The notes under the pieces are model-generated. The model had not been told where the DNA came from. It saw nothing but the letters and a program-made list of their open reading frames with translations, and searched no databases. Positions 16,945 through 24,653 of a stretch of DNA of 64,000 nt are shown here, piece by piece. Origin of the DNA: Hyphomicrobiales bacterium. Lineage in GTDB: Bacteria; Pseudomonadota; Alphaproteobacteria; Rhizobiales; Rhizobiaceae. Position 1 is the first letter of the stretch; each line of letters opens with the position of its first letter. The stretch is taken from contig UBJR01000009.1 in the NCBI GenBank assembly GCA_900465675.1, positions 372,001 through 436,000 of the forward strand, given 5' to 3'. The translations under genes and the position numbers were made by a program.

Positions 16945-16999
16945 GACAACCTCCGTGCTGGCAGCGGACAGGATTGCCCTTGGGTGGGCTCTTCGCCCG

Positions 17000-17365
17000 G
17001 CACGGTTGGCAGGTCTCCTGGCTCGCGGTTCGAGGCCCCGACAGGGATGGCGCAAGGCCATCCCTGATCGTGCCAGCGGATCTTCCTCGCCTTCCCGGCT
17101 GCATTCTCGTGAAAAGGCGGACGATTCGTAGAAATGGAGGCGTCCAGCCCCTGCTGATCACGATGCATTCCAGTGGCTTTTCCGGTGTCCTTGAGCCACC
17201 GCCCTGCCGCGGAATGCGGCGATCAGGCAGTGGTGCCGGTGCACCGGATGGAAGACCCTGACCGCTCTACAGTCGCGGGGTCGGCTGTGATGAAGACGCC
17301 CGGTTTGGGTCCGCCCCGTCACATTCCCTTTTCATCCAGGGCGGCAATCACCGCTCCGGAACCAT
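17000..17365 (-). promoter_or_regulatory. Cobalamin riboswitch of the cobPWNO operon
   Basis: The minus strand carries an exact B12 box AGCCAGGAGACCTGCCA (17007-17023). Reading 5' to 3' before it are GGTTCC (17358-17363), AAGGGAAT (17323-17330), the core CCCGCGACTGTA (17268-17279) and GCCACTGG (17170-17177), in canonical order. About 90 nt separate ACTGTA from GCCACT and include a GGTGC-CGGT-GCACC hairpin. Just downstream, CCGTGC (17000-17005) can pair with GCACGG (16953-16958), which overlaps the GGAGG of the leader ORF. This suggests translational control; there is no T-run terminator. Known riboswitches of this class repress when adenosylcobalamin is bound. Confidence 0.92.
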
Positions 17366-17380
17366 CCGTTATTGATTTCA

Positions 17381-17409
17381 TCGTTAGGCGTGCGGCAGTG
17401 CGAAGTCAA
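17381..17409 (-). promoter_or_regulatory. Putative sigma70 promoter of the riboswitch-cobPWNO transcript
   Basis: TTGACT (17404-17409) is followed after 17 bp by TAACGA (17381-17386) on the minus strand. A start near 17374 would place the riboswitch at the very 5' end of the RNA. The rest of 17366-17603 shows no other gene. Confidence 0.5.
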
Positions 17410-17603
17410 TCGAGCCCGGCACGATGGAAAATGCCCCGTCTTAACACGACTGAGTCTACCAAACAGATAGTCTATTAAATTCATTGACTTACGTGCAAAT
17501 TTCACTTGCCGTCGCCTCGCTTTTGCTGCAATTGCTCGCGAAATCATGCGGCGCACAACGCGCGCTTCCTTGATCCTGCTCCCCGTCGCCTAGTTCTGTC
17601 ATC

Positions 17604-19394
17604 ATGCTCACGAAAACCGATATCGGCCGCCTGACGCGGCGCCATCTCAAATTCGATTTGGCGCGGCTGCGTGCGCTGGCGCGCCAGAACGAAATGGGCA
17701 CGGTTTTCGCCGGTGGCGCGGTCGGCGTCATCTCCGGCTGCGCGGTCACCGGCATGAGCCTGATCTCCCGGGAGATGCACAGCCTGATCTTCGGCATCAG
17801 CGATGTCGATCGTCTCAGCTCCTCCGATATCAGCAACAAGCTGCTGCTGCTCCTGGCACCGGTCTGCGGCGGCATGCTTCTCGGCTTGCTGCTCTTCATC
17901 CTCAGCAGGACACGCAAGAAGCCGATGGTCGACCCGATCGAGGCCAATGCGCTGCATGGTGGCCGCCTCTCGCTGACCGACAGCATCATCGTCGCCATCC
18001 AGAACCTGATCTCCAATGGCTTCGGCGCATCGGTCGGGCTCGAGGCCGGCTATACGCAGCTGGCGGCGGGCCTGGCCTCGAAGCTGGGGCTCAAGCTGCA
18101 GCTGCGCCGCGCCGATTTGCGCGTCCTCGTCGGCTGTGGTGCGGCGGGCGCCATCGCCGCCGCCTTCAATGCCCCGCTAACCGGCGCCTTCTACGCGTTC
18201 GAGCTGATCATCGGCACCTACACCATCGTCTCGTTGACACCTGTCGTCGTCTCTGCCCTGCTCTCGACGCTGGTGGCACGGCTGCTCGCAGGCAACGATT
18301 TCACCATCGACGTCGGCAGATTCGGCACTGTGGTGCCGGCCGATTATGTGCCGGCCATTCTGCTTGGCGCCTGCTGCGCCGGTGCCGGCATCCTGATCAT
18401 GCAGGGCGTTTCCTTTGTCGAGGAACTTGCCCGCAAGAGTTCGGTACCGACGCCGGTACGCCCGGCGCTCGGCGGCATCGTCGTCGGCCTGCTGGCCACC
18501 ATCTCTCCACAGGTGCTTTCGGCAGGTCACGGCGCCCTGCATCTCAACCTGGCGCATCAGGTGGCGATCCCGACGCTCGTCGGCATCCTGCTGTTGAAGT
18601 CGCTTGCATCCGCGGTGTCGATCGGCTCCGGCTTCAGGGGCGGTCTGTTCTTCGCCTCGCTGTTCATGGGCGCGCTTCTCGGCAAGCTCTTTGCCTATTC
18701 CGCGCCGTTCTTTGCGCATGCCTCGCTGACACCCGAAGTCTACGCCGTCGTCGGCATGAGTTCACTCGCCGTCGCCATCATCGGCGGACCGCTGACGATG
18801 ACTTTTCTGGCGCTCGAAATCACCGGCGACTTCCCGATCACCGTATTGGTGCTCGCCGCAGTGATCACGTCCTCGCTCGTCGTGCGCACCACCTTCGGCT
18901 ACTCCTTCGCCACCTGGCGTTTCCACCTGCGCGGCGAAAGCATCCGCAGCGCCCACGATGTCGGCTGGATCCGCAATCTGACGGTCGACAAGCTGATGCG
19001 CGCCGACGTCAAGACCGCCAATGCCGCAACCACTGTCGAAGAGTTCAAGAAGGCCTTTCCCGCCGGCGCCACGCAACGCGTCATCCTTGTCGATGACTCA
19101 GGCAAATATGCCGGTCTGGTGCTAGTGCCGGAAATCCACGCCAACCCGATCGCCACCGACGACGAGGGCAAGGGGCTGGAGAGCTTCGTGCGCTACAAGA
19201 ACGATTTCCTGCAGCCGCAGATGAATGCCAAGCAGGCAGCCGCCATCTTCGACAAGAGCGAGAGCGAAGCGCTCGCCGTGCTGAACAATCTGATCGAGCG
19301 CAAGGTCGTCGGCCAGCTCAGCGAAAGCCACACGCTGCGCCGCTACAGCGAAGAGCTCGACCGGCGGCGCCGCGAAATGTCCGGGGAAATCTAG
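17604..19394 (+). CDS. CLC-family chloride channel/antiporter with C-terminal CBS region
   Basis: This 596-residue membrane protein has a CLC core of about 400 residues: NGFGASVGLEAGYTQLAAG (equivalent of GREGP, with the gating Glu retained in GLEAG), GCGAAGAIAAAFNAPLTGAFYAFE, GSGFRGGLFFASLFMGALLG (GxFxP region) and MSSLAVAIIGGPLTMTFLALEITGD. A soluble tail of about 150 residues with CBS-like sequence (LTVDKLMRADVKTANAATTVEEF...RVILVDDSGKYAGLV) probably regulates it. Such proteins are Cl- channels or Cl-/H+ exchangers. The neighbouring cobQ is convergent and shares a CTAG stop; I infer no functional link. Confidence 0.92.
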   Translation: MLTKTDIGRLTRRHLKFDLARLRALARQNEMGTVFAGGAVGVISGCAVTGMSLISREMHSLIFGISDVDRLSSSDISNKLLLLLAPVCGGMLLGLLLFILSRTRKKPMVDPIEANALHGGRLSLTDSIIVAIQNLISNGFGASVGLEAGYTQLAAGLASKLGLKLQLRRADLRVLVGCGAAGAIAAAFNAPLTGAFYAFELIIGTYTIVSLTPVVVSALLSTLVARLLAGNDFTIDVGRFGTVVPADYVPAILLGACCAGAGILIMQGVSFVEELARKSSVPTPVRPALGGIVVGLLATISPQVLSAGHGALHLNLAHQVAIPTLVGILLLKSLASAVSIGSGFRGGLFFASLFMGALLGKLFAYSAPFFAHASLTPEVYAVVGMSSLAVAIIGGPLTMTFLALEITGDFPITVLVLAAVITSSLVVRTTFGYSFATWRFHLRGESIRSAHDVGWIRNLTVDKLMRADVKTANAATTVEEFKKAFPAGATQRVILVDDSGKYAGLVLVPEIHANPIATDDEGKGLESFVRYKNDFLQPQMNAKQAAAIFDKSESEALAVLNNLIERKVVGQLSESHTLRRYSEELDRRRREMSGEI

Positions 19395-20845
19395 CCAAGC
19401 AGCCGTTTCAGCCAGTCACGGTCGAGATGCGCCTCCAGTTCGGCCGCAACAGCATCCAGCGCCCGATCGACGCTCTCTGCGTAATTGCGCCTTTCGCCGT
19501 GAAGGCCGAAACTCTGAAGCAACCGGCTGCGATAGGCATCGGCGGAAAACAGGCCGTGAAGATAAGTGCCGACGATATGTCCATCCGCAGATACGGCACC
19601 ATCCGCGGCACCGTCCACCACGGCCGACGGCCGGCTGCAATCCGCCCCCTCGGTCACGCCGAGATGGATCTGATAGCCTGACAGCGGCGTACCATATTCG
19701 GCAGAAACAGCATGGCTGTTGCGAACGGTCTTCTCCGGCGCCATGACGGTTTCGACGTCGAGCAGGCCGAGCCCGTCAACCTCCGCCGTTCCGCCCTCGA
19801 TGCCGAGCGGATCGTGCACCTTGCGGCCGAGCATCTGGTAACCGCCGCAAATGCCGATCACCCGGCCGCCGCGCCGGACATGGGAGGTCAGATCGCGATC
19901 CCATCCCTCGGCCCGAAAATCGGCAAGGTCGCTGATCGTCGATTTGGAGCCCGGCAAGACGACGAGCGCCGCGTCTTCGGGCAGACGCTCCCCGGCGCCC
20001 ACGAACACCAGCTCGACGTCGTCTTCGGCTCTAAGCGGGTCGAGATCGTCGAAATTGGCGATCCGCGGCAGGACAGGGACAGCAATTTTAAGCGCCGCCG
20101 ACGAACCGCGCGCCAGCTTTTCAAGAACGACCGAATCCTCCGCAGGCAGCCCGCCCGCCGCTTTCAGCCAAGGGATAACACCGAAGCAAGGCCAGCCGGT
20201 ATAGCGACCGATCGCGGCAATCCCGTCGTCGAAAAGCGAGACGTCGCCGCGGAACTTGTTGATGATATAGCCTGATATCATCACCCGATCGGTGTCGTCG
20301 AGAATCGCATGCGTCCCAACGAGCGAGGCGATGACGCCGCCGCGATCGATATCGCCGACCAGCACGACCGGCACGCCGGCCCTTGTCGCAAAACCCATAT
20401 TGGCGATATCGCCCGGGCGCAGGTTGATCTCCGCCGGCGATCCCGCGCCTTCGACGATCACCAGATCGGCGCCCTCGGAAACCGTGGCGAAACTCGACAG
20501 TACAAATTCAAGCAGTTGTGGCTTTAGACGCTGATAGTCACGCCCCTTTGCCTGCCCCCAGACCTTGCCCTGGACGATGATCTGGCTGCCATTCTCCGAT
20601 TGCGGCTTCAAAAGCACCGGGTTCATATGAACAGATGACGGTGTGCGCGCAGCAAGGGACTGCAGCCACTGCGCGCGGCCGATCTCGCCGCCATCGTCGG
20701 CAACGGCGGCATTGTTGGACATGTTCTGCGGCTTGAAGGGCCGCACCGTCAGTCCGCGATTGGCCGCCAGCCGGCAGAGCCCGGCGACGAGCACCGTCTT
20801 GCCGACATCCGATCCTGTTCCCTGCAGCATGATGGCTTTGGTCAT
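19391..20845 (-). CDS. cobQ: Cobyric acid synthase (CobQ)
   Basis: This 484-residue glutamine-dependent amidotransferase amidates side chains b, d, e and g of adenosylcobyrinic acid a,c-diamide to give adenosylcobyric acid. The N-terminal ATPase domain starts MLQGTGSDVGKTVLVAGLCR with the P-loop at 9-17 and has the family blocks PFKPQNMSNNA and VEGAGSPAEINL. The C-terminal amidotransferase domain has VLPGSKSTISDLA and GICGGYQMLG with the nucleophile Cys. It is monocistronic and away from the other cob operons. A structured leader with a terminator-like hairpin lies 50-185 bases upstream. The stop is shared as CTAG with the chloride channel gene. Confidence 0.95.
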   Translation of the reverse strand: MTKAIMLQGTGSDVGKTVLVAGLCRLAANRGLTVRPFKPQNMSNNAAVADDGGEIGRAQWLQSLAARTPSSVHMNPVLLKPQSENGSQIIVQGKVWGQAKGRDYQRLKPQLLEFVLSSFATVSEGADLVIVEGAGSPAEINLRPGDIANMGFATRAGVPVVLVGDIDRGGVIASLVGTHAILDDTDRVMISGYIINKFRGDVSLFDDGIAAIGRYTGWPCFGVIPWLKAAGGLPAEDSVVLEKLARGSSAALKIAVPVLPRIANFDDLDPLRAEDDVELVFVGAGERLPEDAALVVLPGSKSTISDLADFRAEGWDRDLTSHVRRGGRVIGICGGYQMLGRKVHDPLGIEGGTAEVDGLGLLDVETVMAPEKTVRNSHAVSAEYGTPLSGYQIHLGVTEGADCSRPSAVVDGAADGAVSADGHIVGTYLHGLFSADAYRSRLLQSFGLHGERRNYAESVDRALDAVAAELEAHLDRDWLKRLLG

Positions 20846-20890
20846 GTGACGAGGCCTACAACGCGTTGCCTCGCGCGGTCAACGGCAGGG

Positions 20891-21030
20891 CCAAAAACAC
20901 GAAAACCGCGCAGGCAGTAAGCCGCGCGGTTTGCCGTAAACTCTGGCGTATTCGCCCATACACGGCGAAACTCGTCTTCTCCGGGACGCAAAACCTGATC
21001 CGGAGAACCGGCGGTTTGTCCCCCGCCGTG
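20891..21030 (-). ncRNA. Candidate structured leader RNA or small RNA with terminator upstream of cobQ
   Basis: On the minus strand, nested stems precede a rho-independent-like terminator. CACGGCG (20961-20967) pairs with CGCCGTG (21024-21030), enclosing a perfect 8-bp hairpin TTCTCCGG (20977-20984)/CCGGAGAA (21000-21007). GGCG-TATT-CGCC (20945-20956) follows. The last stem is AACCGCGC (20904-20911)/GCGCGGTT (20924-20931), then TTTCGTGTTTTTGG. The terminator sits about 50 bp before the cobQ ATG, so this is either an attenuator/riboswitch or an independent sRNA. I do not recognise a known family, and no B12 box is present. The 69-codon ORF here (20842-21051) is probably not translated. Confidence 0.45.
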
Positions 21031-21227
21031 GCTACACTGATAACGCGACATCCTTACCGGAGAGTTATTGAGGCCTTAAGCAAACATGAATTTTGACCTT
21101 TTTTGAACTTTTGTTGGCGGCGGCTTGTGCGCTGCGCATCGGCGCGCCCGGCTGAATGCGACAGGAGTCGCTAATATTAGCCTTTATAAATCAATATTTT
21201 AGGCCAAAAAAGTTCAACTGCGGAAAG

Positions 21228-21255
21228 TTGACCGCAACCTTTTCTGCGCTAGCAT
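21228..21255 (+). promoter_or_regulatory. Putative promoter of the betaine-type binding-protein gene
   Basis: TTGACC (21228-21233), a 16-bp spacer and TAGCAT (21250-21255) lie about 40 bp before the ATG at 21297. The region 21061-21227 is A/T-rich for this genome and otherwise shows no gene. Confidence 0.4.
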
Positions 21256-21296
21256 TTGCAAAATTAAAAATCCTGAGTGGAAATAAGGATGTGCAG

Positions 21297-22295
21297 ATGA
21301 AGACCGCAGGAAAAATGCTGTTATTCGCCGCCCTTGTCTGCGCGTTTGCGACCTCGGCCGCGGCATCCGGTTGCGGAAACGTCTCGATTGCCGAGATGAA
21401 GTGGGGCTCGGCCGCCATCGCCGCGAATTTTGACAGGATCATTCTCGAAGCCGGCTATGGCTGTGACGTCAAGATCGTCCCCGGCGACACCATGCCGACC
21501 TTCGCCTCGATGAACGGAAAATCGACGCCGGACGTCGCGCCGGAACTCTGGGTCAAGGGCGTCCAGACCGAACTGGACGATGCCATTACCGCCGGCCGCC
21601 TTGTCGAAGGCGCCGAAATCCTCTCGGAAGGCGCAGTCGAAGGTCTGTGGATCCCGAAATTCGTCGCCGACGCCAACCCATCCATCAGGACGCTGGAAGA
21701 CGCCCTCGCCCGTCCGGATCTCTTTCCGGGCGACGGATCGACGGACAAGGCTGCGATATTCAATTGTCCAACCGGCTGGGCCTGCAAGATCTCGACGCAG
21801 AACATCTACAATGCCTTCCATGCAGAAGAGAAAGGCTTTGACCTCATAGGAGCTGAAACGCCGCGGTCGCTCGATGCATCGATTGCCGATGCCTTTGCCG
21901 ACAAGCGCGGCTGGCTCGGTTACTACTGGGCGCCGACTGCGGTCGCCGGAAAATACGAGATGGTGCGGCTGGCGATGGGTGTCCCCTTCGACCAGGCAGA
22001 GTGGGACAACTGCACCTCCGTCCCCGGATGCGCCAAGCCCGAGCGCAACGCTTATCCGACATCCCAGGCCTTCACCGTCACCACAAGGTCATTCGCAGAC
22101 CGCGCCGGTCCGGCGATGGATTATCTTCGCAAGCGCAGATGGGACAACGGCACGATCAACGACGTGCTGGCATGGCAGGACGAAAACGGTGAAAGCAGCC
22201 GCAACGCCGCCATCTACTTTCTGCAGAATTACCCGGAGCTCTGGACCCTGTGGGTGCCCGAAGAAGTGGCGGCCCGGGTGAAGCGAGCGCTTTAG
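21297..22295 (+). CDS. Orphan glycine betaine/proline-type ABC substrate-binding protein
   Basis: This 332-residue periplasmic binding protein of the OpuAC/ProX family has a signal peptide (MKTAGKMLLFAALVCAFATSAAA) and then VSIAEMKWGSAAIAANFDRIILEAGYGCDV, the usual opening. GYYWAPTAVAGKYEMVRL, with its Trp/Tyr cluster, is typical of the quaternary-amine cage. No permease or ATPase lies beside it, so it must feed a transporter encoded elsewhere or be a sensor. AAGGA before the ATG at 21297 and the signal peptide decide the start over an upstream ATG at 21156. The ligand is likely a betaine or choline-like compound, by family. Confidence 0.85.
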   Translation: MKTAGKMLLFAALVCAFATSAAASGCGNVSIAEMKWGSAAIAANFDRIILEAGYGCDVKIVPGDTMPTFASMNGKSTPDVAPELWVKGVQTELDDAITAGRLVEGAEILSEGAVEGLWIPKFVADANPSIRTLEDALARPDLFPGDGSTDKAAIFNCPTGWACKISTQNIYNAFHAEEKGFDLIGAETPRSLDASIADAFADKRGWLGYYWAPTAVAGKYEMVRLAMGVPFDQAEWDNCTSVPGCAKPERNAYPTSQAFTVTTRSFADRAGPAMDYLRKRRWDNGTINDVLAWQDENGESSRNAAIYFLQNYPELWTLWVPEEVAARVKRAL

Positions 22296-22383
22296 CAAGC
22301 TTCGCGAAGGCCAGCGCCGTCATGATATGGCTTCGACAACGAAAACGCAGCCAGGCTGCGCCCATTGATATTGCAGGTGCTTA

Positions 22384-22734
22384 ATGACCCCCGCCGCTTC
22401 CTTTCCCGATCGCGACACTGTTGCCCAGAAATTTGCCGGCAGCAGCGATGCCGACAAGTCCTACCTCCAGCTCCTGATGGAGAATGCGGCGCAGGACGAC
22501 AATCTGGTCGACGGCCTGCACCGCTATCTCGATCAATCGGCCGAGAGCCGGTTTCTCAATTCGCTGAAGCTTGAAACGACGGGGAAATGGATCGGCTCAG
22601 CCGCTCCGGACCGCCTTCAAGTCCGCCTGATGGAAGCCGCCAAGTCCAGCCAGCATCCGGCCTATGAGGCCTTCCGCACTGGACTGGTGCGCTCCGGCGG
22701 CCTTGAAAGGGCCTATCCGGCAGCCAAGATCTGA
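22384..22734 (+). CDS. Conserved hypothetical protein (116 aa)
   Basis: This soluble, mostly helical 116-residue protein (FPDRDTVAQKFAGSSDADKSYLQLLMENAAQDDNLVDGLHRYLD) has no signal peptide or membrane segment. Codon usage matches its neighbours and an AGGTG precedes the ATG. I do not recognise a domain. It ends immediately before the convergent lipoprotein gene. The 88 bp from 22296 to 22383 contain no gene. Confidence 0.6.
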   Translation: MTPAASFPDRDTVAQKFAGSSDADKSYLQLLMENAAQDDNLVDGLHRYLDQSAESRFLNSLKLETTGKWIGSAAPDRLQVRLMEAAKSSQHPAYEAFRTGLVRSGGLERAYPAAKI

Positions 22735-22890
22735 TTAGCGGCGTGCGGCCCGATCGACGGACCGGCCGGCATCCTGTGTCGCATTGACGGCGTTGGCCGT
22801 ATCGCGGCCGACGCCGCGGATCGTGTTGCCGCAGGACGAAAGAGCAAGCAGGAGCATGAGGGCAGCGCCGATTTTGGCTGTGGTCGTCAT
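22735..22890 (-). CDS. Small entericidin-like lipoprotein (51 aa)
   Basis: This is a 51-residue lipoprotein. A short basic/hydrophobic signal (MTTTAKIGAALMLLLALSS) is followed by the lipobox Cys in ALSSC. The mature part (GNTIRGVGRDTANAVNATQDAGRSVDRAARR) resembles entericidin A/B-type peptides. AAAGGA precedes the ATG at 22890. Entericidins are stress-related envelope lipoproteins, but the role here is unproven. A second gene of the same type is at 37894-38049. Confidence 0.75.
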   Translation of the reverse strand: MTTTAKIGAALMLLLALSSCGNTIRGVGRDTANAVNATQDAGRSVDRAARR

Positions 22891-22986
22891 CGTGGAATTC
22901 CTTTGAAAATATGACCTCTCCGAAGCGGCGAACGCCGCTCCGGCCGATAAACGCATCAAAGCCAAAAAGGTTCACGCCAGAATGGT

Positions 22987-23886
22987 TTAGGCAGCCGCGG
23001 CCTTCGCTTTTTCAGCAAAGGCAAAGCGGATGCTGTCGGCAACCGCCTGCATCGGACCAGAGAGTTGCGACGCCGTCAGAAGGCGAATCTCGAAGGAGCC
23101 GAGCTCCGGCAGGCCCTCCTGCGCGCCGAGGATCACCATATCGTCGCTGACATAAGAGCGCGGTAGCGGCGCAATCGCCAGATCGGAAACCACAGCCGCC
23201 CTCTGCGCCATCGTATGGCCGCTGAGATAGGCAACGCGATAGGGCCGCTTGTTGCGCTCAAGCTGCGATAGCGCTTCCTGGCGCCAGATGCAGCCCTCTT
23301 CCCAGATCGAGATCGGCAGGGGTTCCTTGCGGTGCGCCGTGCCGCACTTGGCGCCGGCCCAGACAAGCTTCTCGCGGTAGACGATCTCTCCGCCGGTCGG
23401 GAACGGCCTGGTGGCGAAATTGACGAGCGCCAGATCGAGGCGCTGCTCTTCCATCCGCTTCTTCAGCCCGATGCTCATATCGATGGTCACATCGACCATG
23501 ATGCCGGGATAGCTTTCGGCGAAACTCTTGAGAATGCTCGGCAGCAGCCGTTCGCCGATATCTTCGGGCGCGCCGAGGCGCACCACGCCGCTGAGCTCGG
23601 GCATGATGAAGCGCGACACGGCTTCGTTCGACAGCGCCAGGATATTGCGCGCATAGGTGAGCAACAGCTCGCCATGCTGCGTCAGCGTCACCGAGCGGGC
23701 GTCGCGCAGGAACAATGTCGCGCCGAGCTGCTCTTCGAGCTTCTTGATCTGCATGGAGACGGCAGAGGGTGTTCTGAACACCGCTTCGGCGGCCGTCGAA
23801 AAATTGCCGGTTTCCGCGATCGCCACGAAGGTGCGCAGAACATCGTTATCGAGAAGCGGGATTGGCCTGCGAAAGGGCATCGTCAT
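22987..23886 (-). CDS. LysR-family transcriptional regulator
   Basis: This regulator has 299 residues. The winged HTH is near the N-terminus (LDNDVLRTFVAIAETGNFSTAAEAVFRTPSAVSMQIKKLEEQLGATLF) and a LysR substrate-binding domain follows (VRLGAPEDIGERLLPSILKSFAESYPGIMVDVTI). The start at 23886 (MTMPFRR) was preferred to 23928. It is divergent from a 74-residue DUF1127-like gene. By analogy with LysR regulators that control DUF1127 small proteins in related bacteria, that gene is a plausible target. The effector is unknown; two Cys residues (in AKCGTA and EEGCIW) lie in the effector domain. Confidence 0.9.
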   Translation of the reverse strand: MTMPFRRPIPLLDNDVLRTFVAIAETGNFSTAAEAVFRTPSAVSMQIKKLEEQLGATLFLRDARSVTLTQHGELLLTYARNILALSNEAVSRFIMPELSGVVRLGAPEDIGERLLPSILKSFAESYPGIMVDVTIDMSIGLKKRMEEQRLDLALVNFATRPFPTGGEIVYREKLVWAGAKCGTAHRKEPLPISIWEEGCIWRQEALSQLERNKRPYRVAYLSGHTMAQRAAVVSDLAIAPLPRSYVSDDMVILGAQEGLPELGSFEIRLLTASQLSGPMQAVADSIRFAFAEKAKAAAA

Positions 23887-23993
23887 CGGCGCATCTTTCA
23901 ATTTTTCTGATCTTAAGCACCATATCATTTCGTTTGGCTGAAAGTCAATCGAACCTTATATTTCACCCATGGCTGATAGACAAAGAGGAGGCC

Positions 23994-24218
23994 ATGATGA
24001 CTGACACCGTCCATTCTGCAATCGACGCCTTCTTCGCGTTCCGTTCGCGGCAGATCCAGCGGGCCGCATGGGACAACACCATGCGTCAGATGACGGCCTT
24101 GCCGCACCACCTTATCGCCGATGTCGATCCCTACGCTTCCGCATCTGCCGAACGCGAATTGATGCGAAAGACCTTCAACAAAACTGATGGTATCCATAAA
24201 ATCTATTCGTTTGATTGA
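23994..24218 (+). CDS. Small DUF1127-like protein (74 aa)
   Basis: A 74-residue basic-acidic protein with the motif RQIQRAAWDNTMRQMTALPHHLIADVDPY, which resembles the Arg-rich DUF1127 motif (usually R..R..L..L....L.DIG). A strong GAGGAGG site precedes a doubled ATGATG start. It is divergent from the LysR gene with 107 bp between starts, and 64 bp upstream of another DUF1127-like gene. The function is unknown; DUF1127 proteins in alphaproteobacteria have been linked to RNA turnover and small-molecule uptake control. Confidence 0.65.
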   Translation: MMTDTVHSAIDAFFAFRSRQIQRAAWDNTMRQMTALPHHLIADVDPYASASAERELMRKTFNKTDGIHKIYSFD

Positions 24219-24282
24219 TGGATACCAAAGGCCCATATCAGGTAACGGGCGCAAGACGCTCAACGATCAAAGGACAAGGAAA

Positions 24283-24477
24283 ATGACCACCATCACCTAT
24301 CGGGATAGCAAGAGCTCATCCGGCCTGCATTTCGACGTCGGCAGCCTTCTGCACAAGGCGTCGCACGCATGGCACCAGTGGAAGGCAGCACGCGAAATCG
24401 AATCCATGCCGTTCGACGTCCGCAAGGACGTTGGCTATCCGTCGGCAGAAGCAGCGGATGACCGCAAGGATATGTAA
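24283..24477 (+). CDS. DUF1127-like small protein (64 aa)
   Basis: A 64-residue protein ending with the DUF1127-type motif HQWKAAREIESMPFDVRKDVGYPS. AGGACAAGGAAA precedes the ATG at 24283. It probably forms an operon with the 74-residue gene upstream. It is followed by a strong hairpin terminator at 24501. No membrane segment or signal peptide is present. Confidence 0.75.
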   Translation: MTTITYRDSKSSSGLHFDVGSLLHKASHAWHQWKAAREIESMPFDVRKDVGYPSAEAADDRKDM

Positions 24478-24500
24478 TGAATGCGACATACCTCCCAGCG

Positions 24501-24545
24501 TGAGGGCGGCGCCCTGCTAATGGCAGCGCCGCCCTCATCGTTTCC
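24501..24545 (+). terminator. Terminator after the DUF1127-like genes
   Basis: A perfect 12-bp stem TGAGGGCGGCGC (24501-24512)/GCGCCGCCCTCA (24526-24537) is followed by TCGTTTCC. Confidence 0.7.
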
Positions 24546-24653
24546 GGACTGGTGAAATTTAATCTTGAATTTCAGACGCATATATTTGAAATCAGTTTCA
24601 GCTTGCGACTTTTGACGAAGCCGTCGCGCATTTGGCAGGCCACTTAGAGCGGC

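Noticed and set aside
20842..21051. 69-codon ORF upstream of cobQ
   Set aside because: The putative SD abuts the ATG too closely, no homology is seen, and the same bases form nested stems and a terminator. A structured RNA is the better reading.
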